This document shows, piece by piece, positions 1-10,309 of a stretch of 64,000 nt of DNA. The notes under the pieces are model-generated. The model was not told the origin of the DNA. It saw only the letters and a program-made list of their open reading frames with translations, and did not search any database. The translations under genes and the position numbers were made by a program. The DNA is from Gnetum montanum (taxonomy: Eukaryota > Streptophyta > Gnetopsida > Gnetales > Gnetaceae). Within the stretch, counting starts at the first letter, position 1. The number at the start of each line of letters is the position of its first letter. The DNA lies in contig MNCI01018134.1 of the NCBI GenBank assembly GCA_015680685.1, positions 2,566 to 66,565 of the forward strand. Direction: 5' to 3'.

Positions 1-465
1 CTCTACGTGCTATGGGCATATCGTACTACGTGTAGAACAGCTACAGGCAGTACGCCCTACAGCCTAGTTTACGGATCTGAGGCGGTGCTACCTCTGGAGT
101 TGCAAATTCCTTCTCTGAGAGTGGTCCTCTCCACCATTATAAATGAGACTCAACACACCGAGGCTCGATTAATGGACTTGGAGTCATTGGAAGAGAAGCG
201 GATACAGGCTCTTGAGGCAATTGAGAAATATCAGGATAAACAGAGAGAAAAGCATCATCATAACCTTCAGCAGCGTCTGATCAAGCAAGGAGACTTGGTT
301 CTCAAGGTTGTACGTGAACCAGTGGGCAAGTTCTCTGCAAACTAGGAAGGCCCTTTCTTGGTAACCGACGCATACAGCAACGGAGTGTTCAGATTGGCAG
401 ACGTCAACGGCAACAAGTTAGCAAATCCTGTGAACCACGTGTACTTAAAACGGTATTTCATCTAG
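1..465 (+). pseudogene. Pol polyprotein C-terminus (integrase tail), nonsense-mutated
   Basis: Open from the first base, so the gene is cut by the window edge. The translation has the end of the Ty3/gypsy integrase core (LWAYRTT, then TPYSLVYGSEAVLPLEL), a charged helix, and the C-terminal module KQGDLVLKV...GKFSAN-stop-EGPFLVTDAYSNG...LADVNG...HVYLKRYFI, ending at a stop at 463-465. The module matches plant Tat elements, where the interrupted residue is normally Trp (NWEGP). The TAG at 343-345 therefore replaces TGG. The frame continues cleanly for 39 codons after it. Integrase would insert the element cDNA into host DNA; this copy could make a full tail only by readthrough. Confidence 0.85.
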
Positions 466-505
466 CGGCAACGACGGTGTCGATAGCAGGTATGACGGTA
501 ATCGT

Positions 506-990
506 CCGCTACGACGTAAAATTGGCATCTTTTGCACGCGTCTGCTACGACGTTAAACTGGCACTGAACGTCCGCTACAACGTAAAACTGGCATCTTTTG
601 CACGCGTCCGCTACGACGTTAAACTGGCACTGAACGTCCGCTACGACGTAAAACTGGCATCTTTTGTAATCGTCCGCTACGACGTTAAACTGGCACTGAA
701 CGTCCGCTACGACGTAAAACTGGCATCTTTTGCACGCGTCCGCCACGACGCTAAACTGGCGCAGGTAAGCAGCCGTCTGCTGAGACGTAAAATCAGCACA
801 GATTTGTCTCTGGGTCATGACGTAAAACTGACATCCACAGCACGGTCTGCTGAGACCATAAATCAGCCTCGCCACCGTCCGCTACGACGTAAAACTAGCA
901 CTTCTCGGTCTGCCCGGACTTTAAACTGGGACCATGGTCTGCTGAGACTTAAAACCAGTAACGGCAGTCTTCCAAGACTTAAAACTGGAA
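506..990 (+). repeat. Tandem repeats in the 3'UTR of element A (about 30/36-bp alternating unit)
   Basis: The motif GTCCGCTACGACGTAAAACT followed by GGCATCTTTTGCACGC alternates with a shorter version ending GGCACTGAAC, giving a higher-order period of about 66 bp. Copies are near-perfect to about 760, then degenerate (GTCTGCTGAGACTTAAAACC and similar) to about 990. Long open frames on both strands here only reflect the repeat. Tat elements are known to carry variable tandem repeats between pol and the 3' LTR, and this sits exactly there. Confidence 0.85.
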
Positions 991-1310
991 TGTACAAATC
1001 GCCACCATGTTCAAGCGAGCGTGATCACTCCTGTACAATTGCACAGCAGACGGGGTGGGTTACTGAGACAGTCCCAGTATCGCCACCCCATCGGCATCTT
1101 ACTGATTCCTCGGACAAGCAAGGAGGCATTTTACTGATCCCTCAGAGATGCCGCCACCGCACCCGCTGCGGTAGTCGTAGCTCTAGGAATTTAGCCTCAT
1201 TAGCGGGACCCCCAACGAAATCCTCGTTGGTCATGGCCCCAGGAGTCTCCGCCAATCATTGCTATTGGACGCCGGCTTCGCAGATCCATCTGGCCGGTTC
1301 CCAGTGCAAC
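991..1310 (+). other. Non-coding 3'UTR segment between tandem repeats and PPT
   Basis: CpG-rich, no protein match seen. Short stretches such as GTTACTGAGACAGTCCCAGT and TTACTGATTCCTCGG look like decayed relatives of the preceding repeat. Nothing else recognised. Confidence 0.5.
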
Positions 1311-1323
1311 CAGTGAGGGGCAC
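1311..1323 (+). promoter_or_regulatory. Polypurine tract of element A
   Basis: AGTGAGGGG just upstream of the TGTGTCTG that opens the LTR. Its place between 3'UTR and LTR fits the primer for plus-strand DNA synthesis. Confidence 0.6.
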
Positions 1324-2167
1324 TGTGTCTGATGCCTTCTGTCGAAGGTATACAGGGCCAAGTCATCAGGGTTGGCGGCTCCCCCTTAGTGCTCCACCTC
1401 AACATTTACAGTTCGTTGGCTCCGGCTAACATCAGACAGCATGGGCTCCAAGAAAGCCCGTCTTTTGTCCATAAACAATGGCGTCCTCTGTTTCCTTTTG
1501 TGGTTGCAGGCTGCTTAACTTCGAGGATGTCGTGCAAAGGTGCGTTCATCTGAGCGGCGAAGTACAGCAGCGTGCTGAAATGGCTGCCCAGGTTTGCCCA
1601 CCCACTCAGCTTTGCACATTTCTTCCCGACACGCATCTAACCTTAATCCTTATTTCCTTCTTCCCCACCACCCAGTTCCCATACGCAGCTTTGCTTTTCA
1701 TATTCACGCTAGCAGGTTTTTCATATTCACGCTAGCAGGTTTTCATACTCACGTTAGCAGAGATATCGCAAAAGTGATGCGCAATGCTCCTTTTTGCACG
1801 CATTCCTGCTACAATTTGTAACAGAGATACCTCAGATTTGACGCGCAACGCTCGTCTGAAAGCATTCCTGTTGACATAAATAAGCACACCGTTTGCATCT
1901 TCCCTGAACCTGTTTCCAGTTATACCCTTCCTCTGATGCTCGCCAGCCTTCCTTTTACGTAAACAGAGCAATACCTGAGTAGCCATGGATGAACGTTGTT
2001 CTTGCTTCTACCAATCCGGTGTTTCGCATTCTTTGTCGACATTTTTCGGGTAAGCCCTCTAACTGTCAACAAAGAGGGGCCATTGAAACACCGTGAAAAT
2101 TACGGATCGGCCTCAGGCGAAGATTTGTAATTTGAGCGAGAACGCGCCTCGAATTTGTCTAAGGGCA

Positions 2168-2726
2168 AGTTTACACTCTATCACGCACGGCAGCGTGATG
2201 AGCGTAATGAGTTCAGGGGCAGTTAAAGGCGAATTTTGTCTAAGGACAAATTTACGCTTCATTACGCACGGCAGCGTGATGAGCGTAATAAGCTCCAAAA
2301 CAGTTGAAGGCAAAATCCAGAGAGGCACGACGGGTTGGCACTTTTTCTTGCGACGCATACATAAGTGGCCTTTACGCTCGTTACGCGGCGGTGCGTACCA
2401 GTGCGTAGGTCATGATTCAAGTTGCACGCTCCTTACGCTCCACCACGCTCCGCTGCGTGATAAGCGTAAGTTGTACTTTGTTTACGCTTCACCACGCACG
2501 GTTGCGTAGTGAGCGTACGTTACATTTACGCTTTGCCACGCATAGCTACGTGGTGAGCGTAAAAAAACGATCTTGAACTCATTGTTTTTACGTCAGTGCG
2601 CTCACACATGCAACACAAAGCGAATGAGCGCAAACGCAGCTGAGACACACCTATCATGGGTCTGATCTTTACACGCACAACACGCAATTACACGCACAAC
2701 ACGCAAAAGAGCGTGTTGTGCGTAGT
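2168..2726 (+). repeat. Array of about seven hairpins in the U3 of LTR A
   Basis: Each unit is an imperfect inverted repeat with arms like TTTACGCTTCATTACGC and GCGTGATGAGCGTAA around a 3-8 nt loop. Stems lie near 2169-2206, 2252-2288, 2371-2409, 2432-2470, 2481-2519, 2525-2563 and 2692-2723; the last has a perfect 13-bp stem with a 6-nt loop. The first two sit in an 81-bp direct repeat. The arms keep pairing although the bases change between units. The array is 100-660 bp upstream of the TATA-like box. Confidence 0.8.
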
Positions 2727-2829
2727 CGCAGTCCGACTTAAAAGAATCGCGTCAACAGGATCCGTGACATTCGGGCCCACATCATCAGGGTTGCGTGTGT
2801 CGCGGCCTCTAAATATTCCGGCTGACAAG

Positions 2830-2838
2830 TATACAAAA
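2830..2838 (+). promoter_or_regulatory. TATA-like box of LTR A
   Basis: TATACAAAA lies about 820 bp before the LTR end, at the place where U3 should meet R. A second AT-rich candidate (TAAATAT) lies near 2807. Confidence 0.4.
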
Positions 2839-3652
2839 AGAGGGGAGAGGGGAATTTTTTAAAGAGAGGGTTGGCAACTTGACAAGAAAACGAACCAGAG
2901 CACCAGAGCATTTTGATCGCTTTTGTTGGCAGCAGATCAAGAGGACAAGAGCATTTTCTGAGCAAGGGAACACTTATCGCCTTGAACAGAGAAACAAGAG
3001 CAACCTCTTGGTAATCGCTGCAAACATTATCCTTTAGCAGAAACAGAACGCAGCACGCCTGAGTCCTAACAGCAGATCTACCTGAACCAAAGAAGCAGAG
3101 TAGGAATTGCAGAGTCGTCTCGCCTAGTTAGCAGGTTCTGTCGTTCAAAAGATCGACGGACTTCAAAGCTTGACCATTCCTGCACCTAAGTTTTGGGCCT
3201 ACAAGGTAGATCAGATTTCTGTCCAGACAGTTTTCTTGTTATTTTGTGCTCATTTTGTATCCAGTTGTTGGGGGTTTTCTCCCATTGTAACGTAATATAC
3301 ATGGAAGCATACATCCGATCTAGCATTGAAACATAGATCTTGGATCTTTGCAAAATCTACTTGTTTTTCTCTCCCGACTGGCATCTTTCTGGTGTTTTAG
3401 TGTTATCTTCCTAGCGATTTATCTACGTCGTTGTCACCCTATTTTACGATCTCTCACAACAAATCACGTCACGCAAAAATCCATAATCGTCATCGCTTTT
3501 ACCGACCCGTAAGTCCCTGTCTGATCGACAAGACCGTTCAGGGCACCGCGGATTCGTTTTTCCAGCTTAGCCCTCGCGCGGATCCGTGGTTAAAGCTGTG
3601 TACACGGAATTTCAATCGGCATTTCCAGCTGCCGACGTTTTCCGTCGTTACA

Positions 3653-3811
3653 GAGATGACTTGCCCCTGAAATTTTGACCTCTCATCAGAGTGCTTGTGA
3701 GATGGTTGATGTGAGGTTAGGCTGGTTACGAAACAATAGCTTTGCTATTTTTGCTTAGGCACTTATTTTATCCAAATTTTTTTCCCTATTTTTACCTCTC
3801 GTTGAAGTGCT
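3653..3811. repeat. Old repeat into which A inserted; second copy at about 5907-6030
   Basis: From CTTGCCCCTGAAATTTTGAC through GAGTGCTTGTGAGATGGTTG and GGCACTTATTTTATCC, this stretch matches about 5909-6030 in the same order. The abrupt switch from CpG-rich LTR to this repeat marks the downstream edge of element A. No gene seen. Confidence 0.65.
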
Positions 3812-4513
3812 TGTGACAACCAGAAATGTTAGTGGCTAGAACACTAAGAGATTAGTGGATGTACAGTCTAACTCCAAGTTCATATGAGGATCATGATAGA
3901 AACAAAGATAGAGTGCCCTAAATGGTCTTGTCAATAAAATAGGGACTTACAAGATGTTACAATGAACACATGTAGAAGGGGTTTATATAGTGTTACTAGT
4001 GGGCACCTAGGCTAGCCAAGCTAGAGCATAGTAGGGTGTCATAGCTTGAGAACAGTGATATAAATGTGCAAATGCATACAAAACAATAAGAAAACATAAG
4101 TGCTATGCTAAATGCCAAAGAAAAAGTGCTTGAAAATGTAATGGAACTTGAAAATGGAAGTGCCATCCCTAATGGTGGGAGCATAGCAATTGTAGGAAAA
4201 GAGGTAAGAGTGGTACTCAATGTACAGGCAAGCATAGTGGTAGCATAGTAGTGTAGTCATAATCTCTAGGGCATCTAGGCTATGGAACTAATGGTTGCCA
4301 TGGCAACTAAACCTGACAGGTTGGCTACTATGGTGTTCCATAGGCAAAGTGATGAACTGCATGCTAGATGATATGCACTAGTGGTCCGATGGAGTCCTGA
4401 AGTATGCCAAAGTGCTAAGTATGCTCAAGTGTAAGAGTGCCAAAGGATGCTAAAAATGCAAAATGCCCAATGCCATTTTGGTTTGCCAACCCCTAAAATA
4501 TTGAACACATGAG

Positions 4514-4521
4514 TATTTATA
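4514..4521 (-). promoter_or_regulatory. TATA box of LTR B
   Basis: Reads TATAAATA on the - strand, about 700 bp before the LTR end, comparable to the 820 bp in LTR A. It lies downstream, in element orientation, of the palindrome array at 5520-4943. Confidence 0.5.
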
Positions 4522-4942
4522 GGGTTAGGGTTAGTGTGAAATGTGGATTGGGTGCCACATGGCATGAGGGTAGGTGGGGCTACGCTAGATCTAGCTACAC
4601 TCCCATGAGAGTATCAAGTGCTATACTCTAGTATACTACAACGGATCCCCAAAGACTACTAAATTGTAACTACACTACCAAGACTACATGTGACAAAGTT
4701 TGAATGACCACAATATACCTACAAATAGTGTAAAAATAATGCAAGTTGGAGGCTACACTTTGGGACTACATCTTTCCCTCTTTCGAGTAGGGTCAAGTGT
4801 AGGTACAATTCAAGGGATTGATAGGGGATGCAAAAGAGATACAAATTGCTAGTCTTACTTGCTAGAGGAATGCCAAAGTTGAGATGAATGTTGATGCTAA
4901 GAACTAGAGGCTTTTAGAGGCTATCAAAGGCTTCTTTGTAGT

Positions 4943-5520
4943 GCTATGCTAGCTACGCTCTAGAGCATTGCACCAAAACTTGGTCAAATTTTGCAAAATT
5001 GGATGTCCAGCACTGGCTACGCTAGCTACACTTTAGAGTGTAGCAAAGTGTAGTAGGGATACTTAGAAAAATTTAATAGAATCTACAATTTTTCTTCATG
5101 ATATGCTGGCTATGCTCTAGGGCATAGTAGGAGGGGTAGCCTTAGAAATTAGAAAATCTATCAAACTGTTCCTCTATTATGAGCTATCTTGATAGCTACT
5201 AGCTTGACACTTAGGCAAACTAGCCATTGAAATATATGCTATGTTGGTTACACTCTAGAGCATAGCAACCCTAGGAGTTAGGAAATTTGTAGAACTACTT
5301 CTTCTATCCCAAGCCATCCTAATAATTTCTGGCTTGCCACTTGAGCAAATTGGCCATAGAAATGTGTACGACATTGGCTACACTCTAGAGTGTAGTAGGT
5401 AGAGTGAGAGCATAGCACAACACTTAGAAAAAGTTTTGTGCAACTACTATTGACACTTAGAAAATCTTGCAAAATAGGCCTTGTGATGTATGCTACACTG
5501 GCTATACTAGGAAGCATACC
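4943..5520. repeat. Palindrome array in the U3 of LTR B
   Basis: Short inverted repeats recur every 100-150 bp: GCTACGCTCTAGAGCATTGC, GCTACACTTTAGAGTGTAGC, GGCTATGCTCTAGGGCATAG, GGTTACACTCTAGAGCATAG and GGCTACACTCTAGAGTGTAG, each followed by a more variable AT-rich spacer with CACTTAGAAAAA-like segments. The array occupies the same part of the LTR as the hairpins of element A and keeps the pairing TACGCTC/GAGCGTA in decayed form. Confidence 0.7.
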
Positions 5521-5839
5521 ACCAACACTTAGAAAAATTTGCCAAGTTTCAACACTTAGACAAATTTGTAGTTAAAGTGCTAAAGCACGAAATTGGTGGC
5601 ATTTCATTGGCCCCTCTTTGTTAACATCTGGAGGAGTGGCCCGAGAGATGTTGACAAAGAATACAAAATACCATTGTAAACATGATACCAACATTACTCA
5701 TTAGTACCCGATTAGATAACACTTCACCATGCTCAAGAGGGCTAAGGGAATAAAGTATGGTAAGGAGCAAGTTAAGGAGATGGACCAAGGGATAGCGAGT
5801 GGGAGGGATGTCCATTGTTCATGTGGCTATAGGATGTGA

Positions 5840-6030
5840 CACCATGATTGCTTGTCACCAAATCATGATCCCTTATTAGAGTGCTTGTAAGGGAGTTAGC
5901 ATACGAAGATGGCTTGCCCTTGAAATTTTAACCTCTCATTGGAGTGCTTATGAGATGGTTGATGCAAGGTTGGGCCAAATGCAAAACGAAAACTTTACTA
6001 TTTTTTCTTGGGCACTTATTTTGTCCCATT
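5840..6030. repeat. Repeat segment inside LTR B matching 3658-3790
   Basis: CTTGCCCTTGAAATTTTAAC, GAGTGCTTATGAGATGGTTG and GGGCACTTATTTTGTCCC match the stretch flanking element A. GAGTGCTTGTAAGGG upstream is a further partial copy. Either an unrelated repeat inserted in LTR B, or both belong to a longer duplicated unit. Confidence 0.55.
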
Positions 6031-7089
6031 TTTTATGCTAACTAGAAGATTTTTATCATTAGGTAGACTATGTGTCATCCAACAAGTTGTGCTTAGAGGC
6101 AACCATGTCACATCTTTAGGATAGGTGTTTCCTCCCTAGGATGAGTTGTGTTACATCTACTTAAGCTTTCACTAGCCTACAAAGGCTTCCCATGGGACAA
6201 GTTGCATTACATTTGGTATGAGTTCTATGACTAACTAAAAAAAAATACCATGTACATCAGAGAAGCTTGCTAGAAAATTTTGGGAGATGTGAGGTAAAAG
6301 AAGGGGTAAATGCAAATAGACTATGGTAGAGTAAAAGGGATGTGCATTATTGAGTAGCTTGATGAGTCAAAGCGTGCACATCAAAGAAGTGTGGTGACTT
6401 GCCACCATGATGAAAAACATCTCTAAGTGATTACAGCTAAGGCTTTATCTTGCAAACACAATATAGAGAAAATAAGAAAACAATCACATCATGTGAGATG
6501 AGAGAAAACTCTTGGTTGCAAGGGTACTACAAGGGCAATGAGTGTTGTGTCAATTGCAGGTGCATGCAGTGTCCAAAGTAGGAAGGCCAGTGCAAGTGCT
6601 AGAGCTACCAGGTTGCAAAAGCTCTAGTAGCCACACCAGAAGTAAGCATCTAAGTGGTTGAGGGTGTTGGTGATGCTAGTGCTTGAGACTCCTCACCAAG
6701 GATAGGAGCTTGGAAACCCAGCAACTTGGTAAGGAGTTGAGATGCTAGATTCTCTTCCTAGCTTAAGCAATGGTGAGGGCTAGAGGATGGCAGTGCCATG
6801 GCTGGGCCATAATACTATTAGGACTCTAGTGAGTGATGCTAATGGTGAGAGCTCCAACCAAGATGACTGATGATGGTGGCAGTAGCTCTGGAAGATTAAC
6901 AAGATGCCTAAAGGAATCTTTGGAGGATCAACAAAATGCCAAGTGCGATGACATTGCAAATGTTTTAGAGGTATTTTTCTTAATGATGTGAACTCCATTC
7001 TAGAACTATAATGCCCTACTGTATGCTACTTGAGAGGTGTGGGCAGGCAATAAAGGGTTGGAAGTATTCATGCTTACTTGTCCACAGAA

Positions 7090-7425
7090 CTGTACTTGTT
7101 GAGTGGTGTGTGCTAAACTGTGAACCTAGTTTAAGATCATAGTAGATCACATGTTATGCTAGTTTAAGGTCCTAGTAGACTATGAACCTATTTTAAGGTT
7201 TTGGAAGACCATGATGTGCTAGTTTATAGTCCTAGTAAACTGTTGTATTCTAGTTTATCATCATAGTGAATGGTGGATTGCCAGTTTAAGGTCATAGTAG
7301 ACTATGTTGTGGGTGCCAGTCTAATGTCATAACCCAAGGACATTCTATGCTAGTTTAATGTCATAGCAAATGTTTTGCACTAGCTTAACATCATAGCAGA
7401 TGTATGCTTACCTTGCTATGTTGAT
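7090..7425 (-). repeat. Tandem repeats in the 3'UTR of element B
   Basis: At least eight degenerate copies of a 30-45 bp unit. On the - strand they read like CTACTATGACCTTAAACTGGC, a CpG-decayed form of CTACGACGTTAAACTGGC in the 3'UTR of element A. The array lies between the integrase stop (7434) and the inner LTR edge, the same relative position as in A. Confidence 0.75.
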
Positions 7426-7433
7426 GCTACATG

Positions 7434-8704
7434 TTAGGCATAGTAGGGATTGAGGTACAAATGGTTGATTGGGTTGGCAACCTCATTGGCATCTAGATCA
7501 GCATGCTTGAATGATCCATTATCATAGGCCTTTGTAACCAAGAAAGGCCCTTCCTAGTTGGTTGAGAATTTTCCTGTGAGTTCAAAAATGACCTTGAGAA
7601 CTAGGTCCCCTTTCTTGATTGGGTGTTGATGTTGATTGTGGTGATTTTTTTGCCATTGCTTTTCCTGGTATCACTCAATGTGATCAAGTGTCTACATGTG
7701 CTCCTCCTCTATAGAGTTGAGGTCAATGGTTCTCAACTCATCATTCTAAAACTCATCAATGAGGCTAAAGAGGATCACATAGAGCGATGAGACCCATAAT
7801 TCAAGATGCAACATTGCTTTAGACCTATACACAAGGCTATATGGCATTTTACTGATTGTTGTTTTGTGTATTATGCAGTAGGCCCATAGTGCATAGAATA
7901 GCGACTTGTGCCATCATTATTTGTTGCTACTAAGCATCTTCTTTAGAAGGTTGATGATGACTTTTTTTGTAGCCTTCACTTGGCCATTCACCTACAGGAA
8001 GTATGGTAACAAAAAGGAATGTTTGATGCCAAGGTATTCATAGAAGGCTTTGGTTTTGACACTACTAAATTATGGCTTTTTATCCATGACTATAGTCATG
8101 GGTAGACCAAATCAGGTCATTATATTATCAAGGATAAATTTACAAACCTATTGTGATGTCATATTCCTAAGGGGAATGAATTCAACCCACTTGGTAAAGT
8201 ATTTGGTTGTGATTACGATGAAGCTATGTCCTATAGAAGACTAAGGTGTGATAGGACCTATGATGTCCAACTCCTAACATTGGAATGACCATGTGATCTG
8301 TGTGGTATGCAATTCAGTGGGTAGAAAATGCATTAAGTTGCCATGTTGTTGACACATGTCACATGTTTTGATCGAGCTCCATGTAAGGCCAATAGTAGCT
8401 GAAGCATCTAATTTTTTCTGCCATTACCATGGGTGCTATGTGGCCTTAGTACAATCCCTTGTGGTCTTGACCAATGATCGTTTGCACATTGCTATAGCTA
8501 ATGCAAGTTAACAGTATACCATTGTAGGATTTGTGACATAGTGTGCTATCACCTATGAGGATGTACTACCACAATTTTTTTCTTATTGCATCCTTTTGAG
8601 CAATGGTTAGTTGTTGCAGAGGCTTACTTTATCAAAGGTAAATATTAATATCATCATACCACTCTTGTGTGTGAGTTGTGATTTTTGTGGCTATGGATGT
8701 GATG
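7434..8704 (-). pseudogene. Integrase region of element B, decayed
   Basis: The - strand starts (after a deletion join) with HTQEWYDDINIYL and AQKDAIRKK, matching the segment before the integrase zinc domain of Tat elements (WY.DI..YL...QK..IRR). A degenerate core follows, and the C-terminal module is clear: KKGDLVLKV...GKFSTN-stop-EGPFLVTKAYDNGSF...DLDANEVANP...HLYLNPYYA. The terminal stop is at 7434-7436. The stop inside the module (TAG after FSTN) is at the same codon as in element A. Many other stops and frameshifts; not functional. Confidence 0.8.
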
Positions 8705-9450
8705 CTTGTGTAGTAGAACGTACCCCAAGGGGTCATAAAGGTTATGCTGAGCTAGTGCTCTAGGTTGATCCAAATTTTGTTATACCCTGAGAACCCATCC
8801 ATGAAGGACAACAAGGCATGATTAGCCATAGTATCGATGAGTTGGTCAATATTAGATAATGGGAAATTGTCTTTGATGGTCACCTTATTCAGATCTCAAG
8901 AGTTTATGCAAATGTGTATGCTTCTATTTTTCTTAAGAACAACTATGATGTTGGAAATCCAATCTACATAAAAAACTTCCTGGATGAAACTGGCCTTGTA
9001 AAGCTTGGTGATTTCATCATGAACCATCAATGCCATCTCAGGTTTAACCTTACGGGCTTTCTATTTGACTGGTTTTACATGAGGATCAAGGATGATGTTA
9101 TGTTACACTATGCAAGGGTCTAGGCTTGGCATGTCCTCGTAGGACCATGCAAACACCTTGAAATTATCGTTGACAACTTTGGTAATGCTTTGTGTGGGTT
9201 GAGGCTCTAACAAGAAACTAAGTTTTAGTGTCTTTGCCTTACCTCTACGTGTTATTATAGGGACTTTGATGAGGGGATCCTTGATTACATCACCTGCCTC
9301 TAGATTTAGAGTTTTGACTAGATGATTTGGCCAATCCAGTGATGCCCATAGAGATGCTACATGTATGTCATAGGCTATGGGCTCAAAGTCAAGGCATTTA
9401 GTGTTAATGCATCATGTGGAATCACCATAAGGTCTAGTCAAGGCCAGGGG
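8705..9450 (-). pseudogene. Reverse transcriptase N-terminal part of element B, truncated
   Basis: The - strand shows the Ty3/gypsy linker KVFAWSYEDMPSLDP, then HVKPVK.KAR, KDNFPLSNIDQLIDTMAN, SFMDGFSGYNKI (first catalytic Asp motif, near 8786-8815) and TPWGTFYY. The catalytic YVDD motif, the rest of RT and RNase H are missing: at about 8705 the frame passes directly to the pre-integrase segment. An internal deletion of more than 1 kb therefore removed the polymerase active site. Confidence 0.85.
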
Positions 9451-9911
9451 TGAATGAAGATGCTCATATGCACTCATGTTGCAATCCTACCAAGAATCCT
9501 ACAAAATAACCAGAAGAATGTCAAGCCAAACCTATCTTAATAAAGTAAAATGCATAAGATAAGAAAGGAAATGCTATAAAAAATTCACCTAACTATGCAA
9601 CTATGGGATTAGGTAAGCAAGTGTGGGAACCAGTTTTAGGCCTTGGTAGGCCATAGGATTGCTAATTTAAGGTCATAGTAGATCATGGATTGCACAAGAT
9701 GCATCGATTTAGGTAAGGTGGAGAATATTTGAAACATGTGATTAAGCTAGGGATTTTCTAGGCAACTAGAAAAATGCAAAAAATTTTCTAAGTTTGGGAA
9801 CACTGGAAAAGTTAGAAAATTTTTCTAACTCTAGCTACTACACTCGTCCTACATTATGTGTGGGACATGGGATGCTACCTAAGTAGGTTACATGTCAATC
9901 ACCCCAAGGGG

Positions 9912-9918
9912 TATAAAT
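9912..9918 (+). promoter_or_regulatory. TATA-like box upstream of the antisense gene
   Basis: GGGGTATAAATTGGC on the + strand, 1.5 kb upstream of the first recognisable exon (11449). It is oriented to transcribe against element B. No transcript evidence is available. Confidence 0.35.
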
Positions 9919-10309
9919 TGGCATTTTCACCATAGTCAGCCTATCATTTTCAAAAGTAAAAATAAGAAGTCACCAAGCGTAGCATGGCCAGAGCAAGGAG
10001 AGTTAGAGTGTAGCAACAAAAGCAAAGAAAACCAAAGTGTAGCCACCAACCATGACATGTTGCAGTGAATGCCAACACCCTGGTCTTGCCAATGTGGATG
10101 AGGGAAAATTCATGTTAATAAAACTCCCTAGGGTGCACATAGAGGAGTGAAGGGAGATGCCAATGGCTAGGATTGATGCTATGCTCTACCCTTGTGATTT
10201 TTCTTTTTTTCTTTTCTTTTTCTTTTTTTTTTTTGCTTTTTCACATCCTTCATGTGGGGTTTTAGGTTTTAAGGGTAGCCTACCCTAGGCAGGGACCACC
10301 ACCACCACC

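Larger units (their letters stand above)
1..3652 (+). mobile_element. Element A: 3' part of a young Tat/Ogre-type Ty3/gypsy retrotransposon
   Basis: The parts run in the order expected for the 3' end of a Tat-lineage element: integrase C-terminus (to 465), tandem-repeat 3'UTR (about 506-990), polypurine tract (1311-1320) and 3' LTR (1324-3652). The LTR ends TGT...ACA. CpG is frequent throughout, in sharp contrast to the sequence after 3652, so this copy is much younger than its surroundings. Element homology stops before 3658, where a repeat also found near 5907 begins, which places the outer edge at 3652; GAGAT at 3653-3657 would be the target duplication, but its partner is outside the window. 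The 5' half of the element is not in view. Confidence 0.8.
1324..3652 (+). mobile_element. 3' LTR of element A (2329 bp)
   Basis: Begins TGTGTCTGATGCC right after the polypurine tract and ends ...CCGTCGTTACA, giving TGT/ACA inverted ends. U3 holds a hairpin array (2168-2726) and is followed by a TATA-like box (2830). R and U5 occupy roughly 2860-3652 and show no ORF of note. The only other copy would lie outside the window, so LTR identity cannot be measured. Confidence 0.7.
3812..6678 (-). mobile_element. 3' LTR of element B (about 2.9 kb)
   Basis: The + strand edge TGTGACAACCAGAAATG aligns with the LTR edge next to the primer-binding site at 19663 (TATGATGACTAAAAAGG). Homology then runs through GTGGCTAGAACACT, TAGGGACTTACAAG and AGGTAAGAGTGGTAC to about 4345. 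The inner edge at 6678 is placed by analogy with the LTR/polypurine junction of A (GTGCTTGAGACTCCTCACC on the + strand). The LTR contains a - strand TATA box and a palindrome array. The outer edge is firmer than the inner one. Confidence 0.6.

Noticed and set aside
477-1316. A 279-codon open frame (RYDVKLAS repeats) and a 137-codon frame opposite
   Set aside because: Both are products of the 3'UTR tandem repeat, whose unit lengths are multiples of 3; composition repeats with the DNA unit and there is no domain.
8050-9123. Plus-strand frames of 64-69 codons across the pol region of element B
   Set aside because: They are shadows of RT/integrase on the - strand, which carries clear family motifs.
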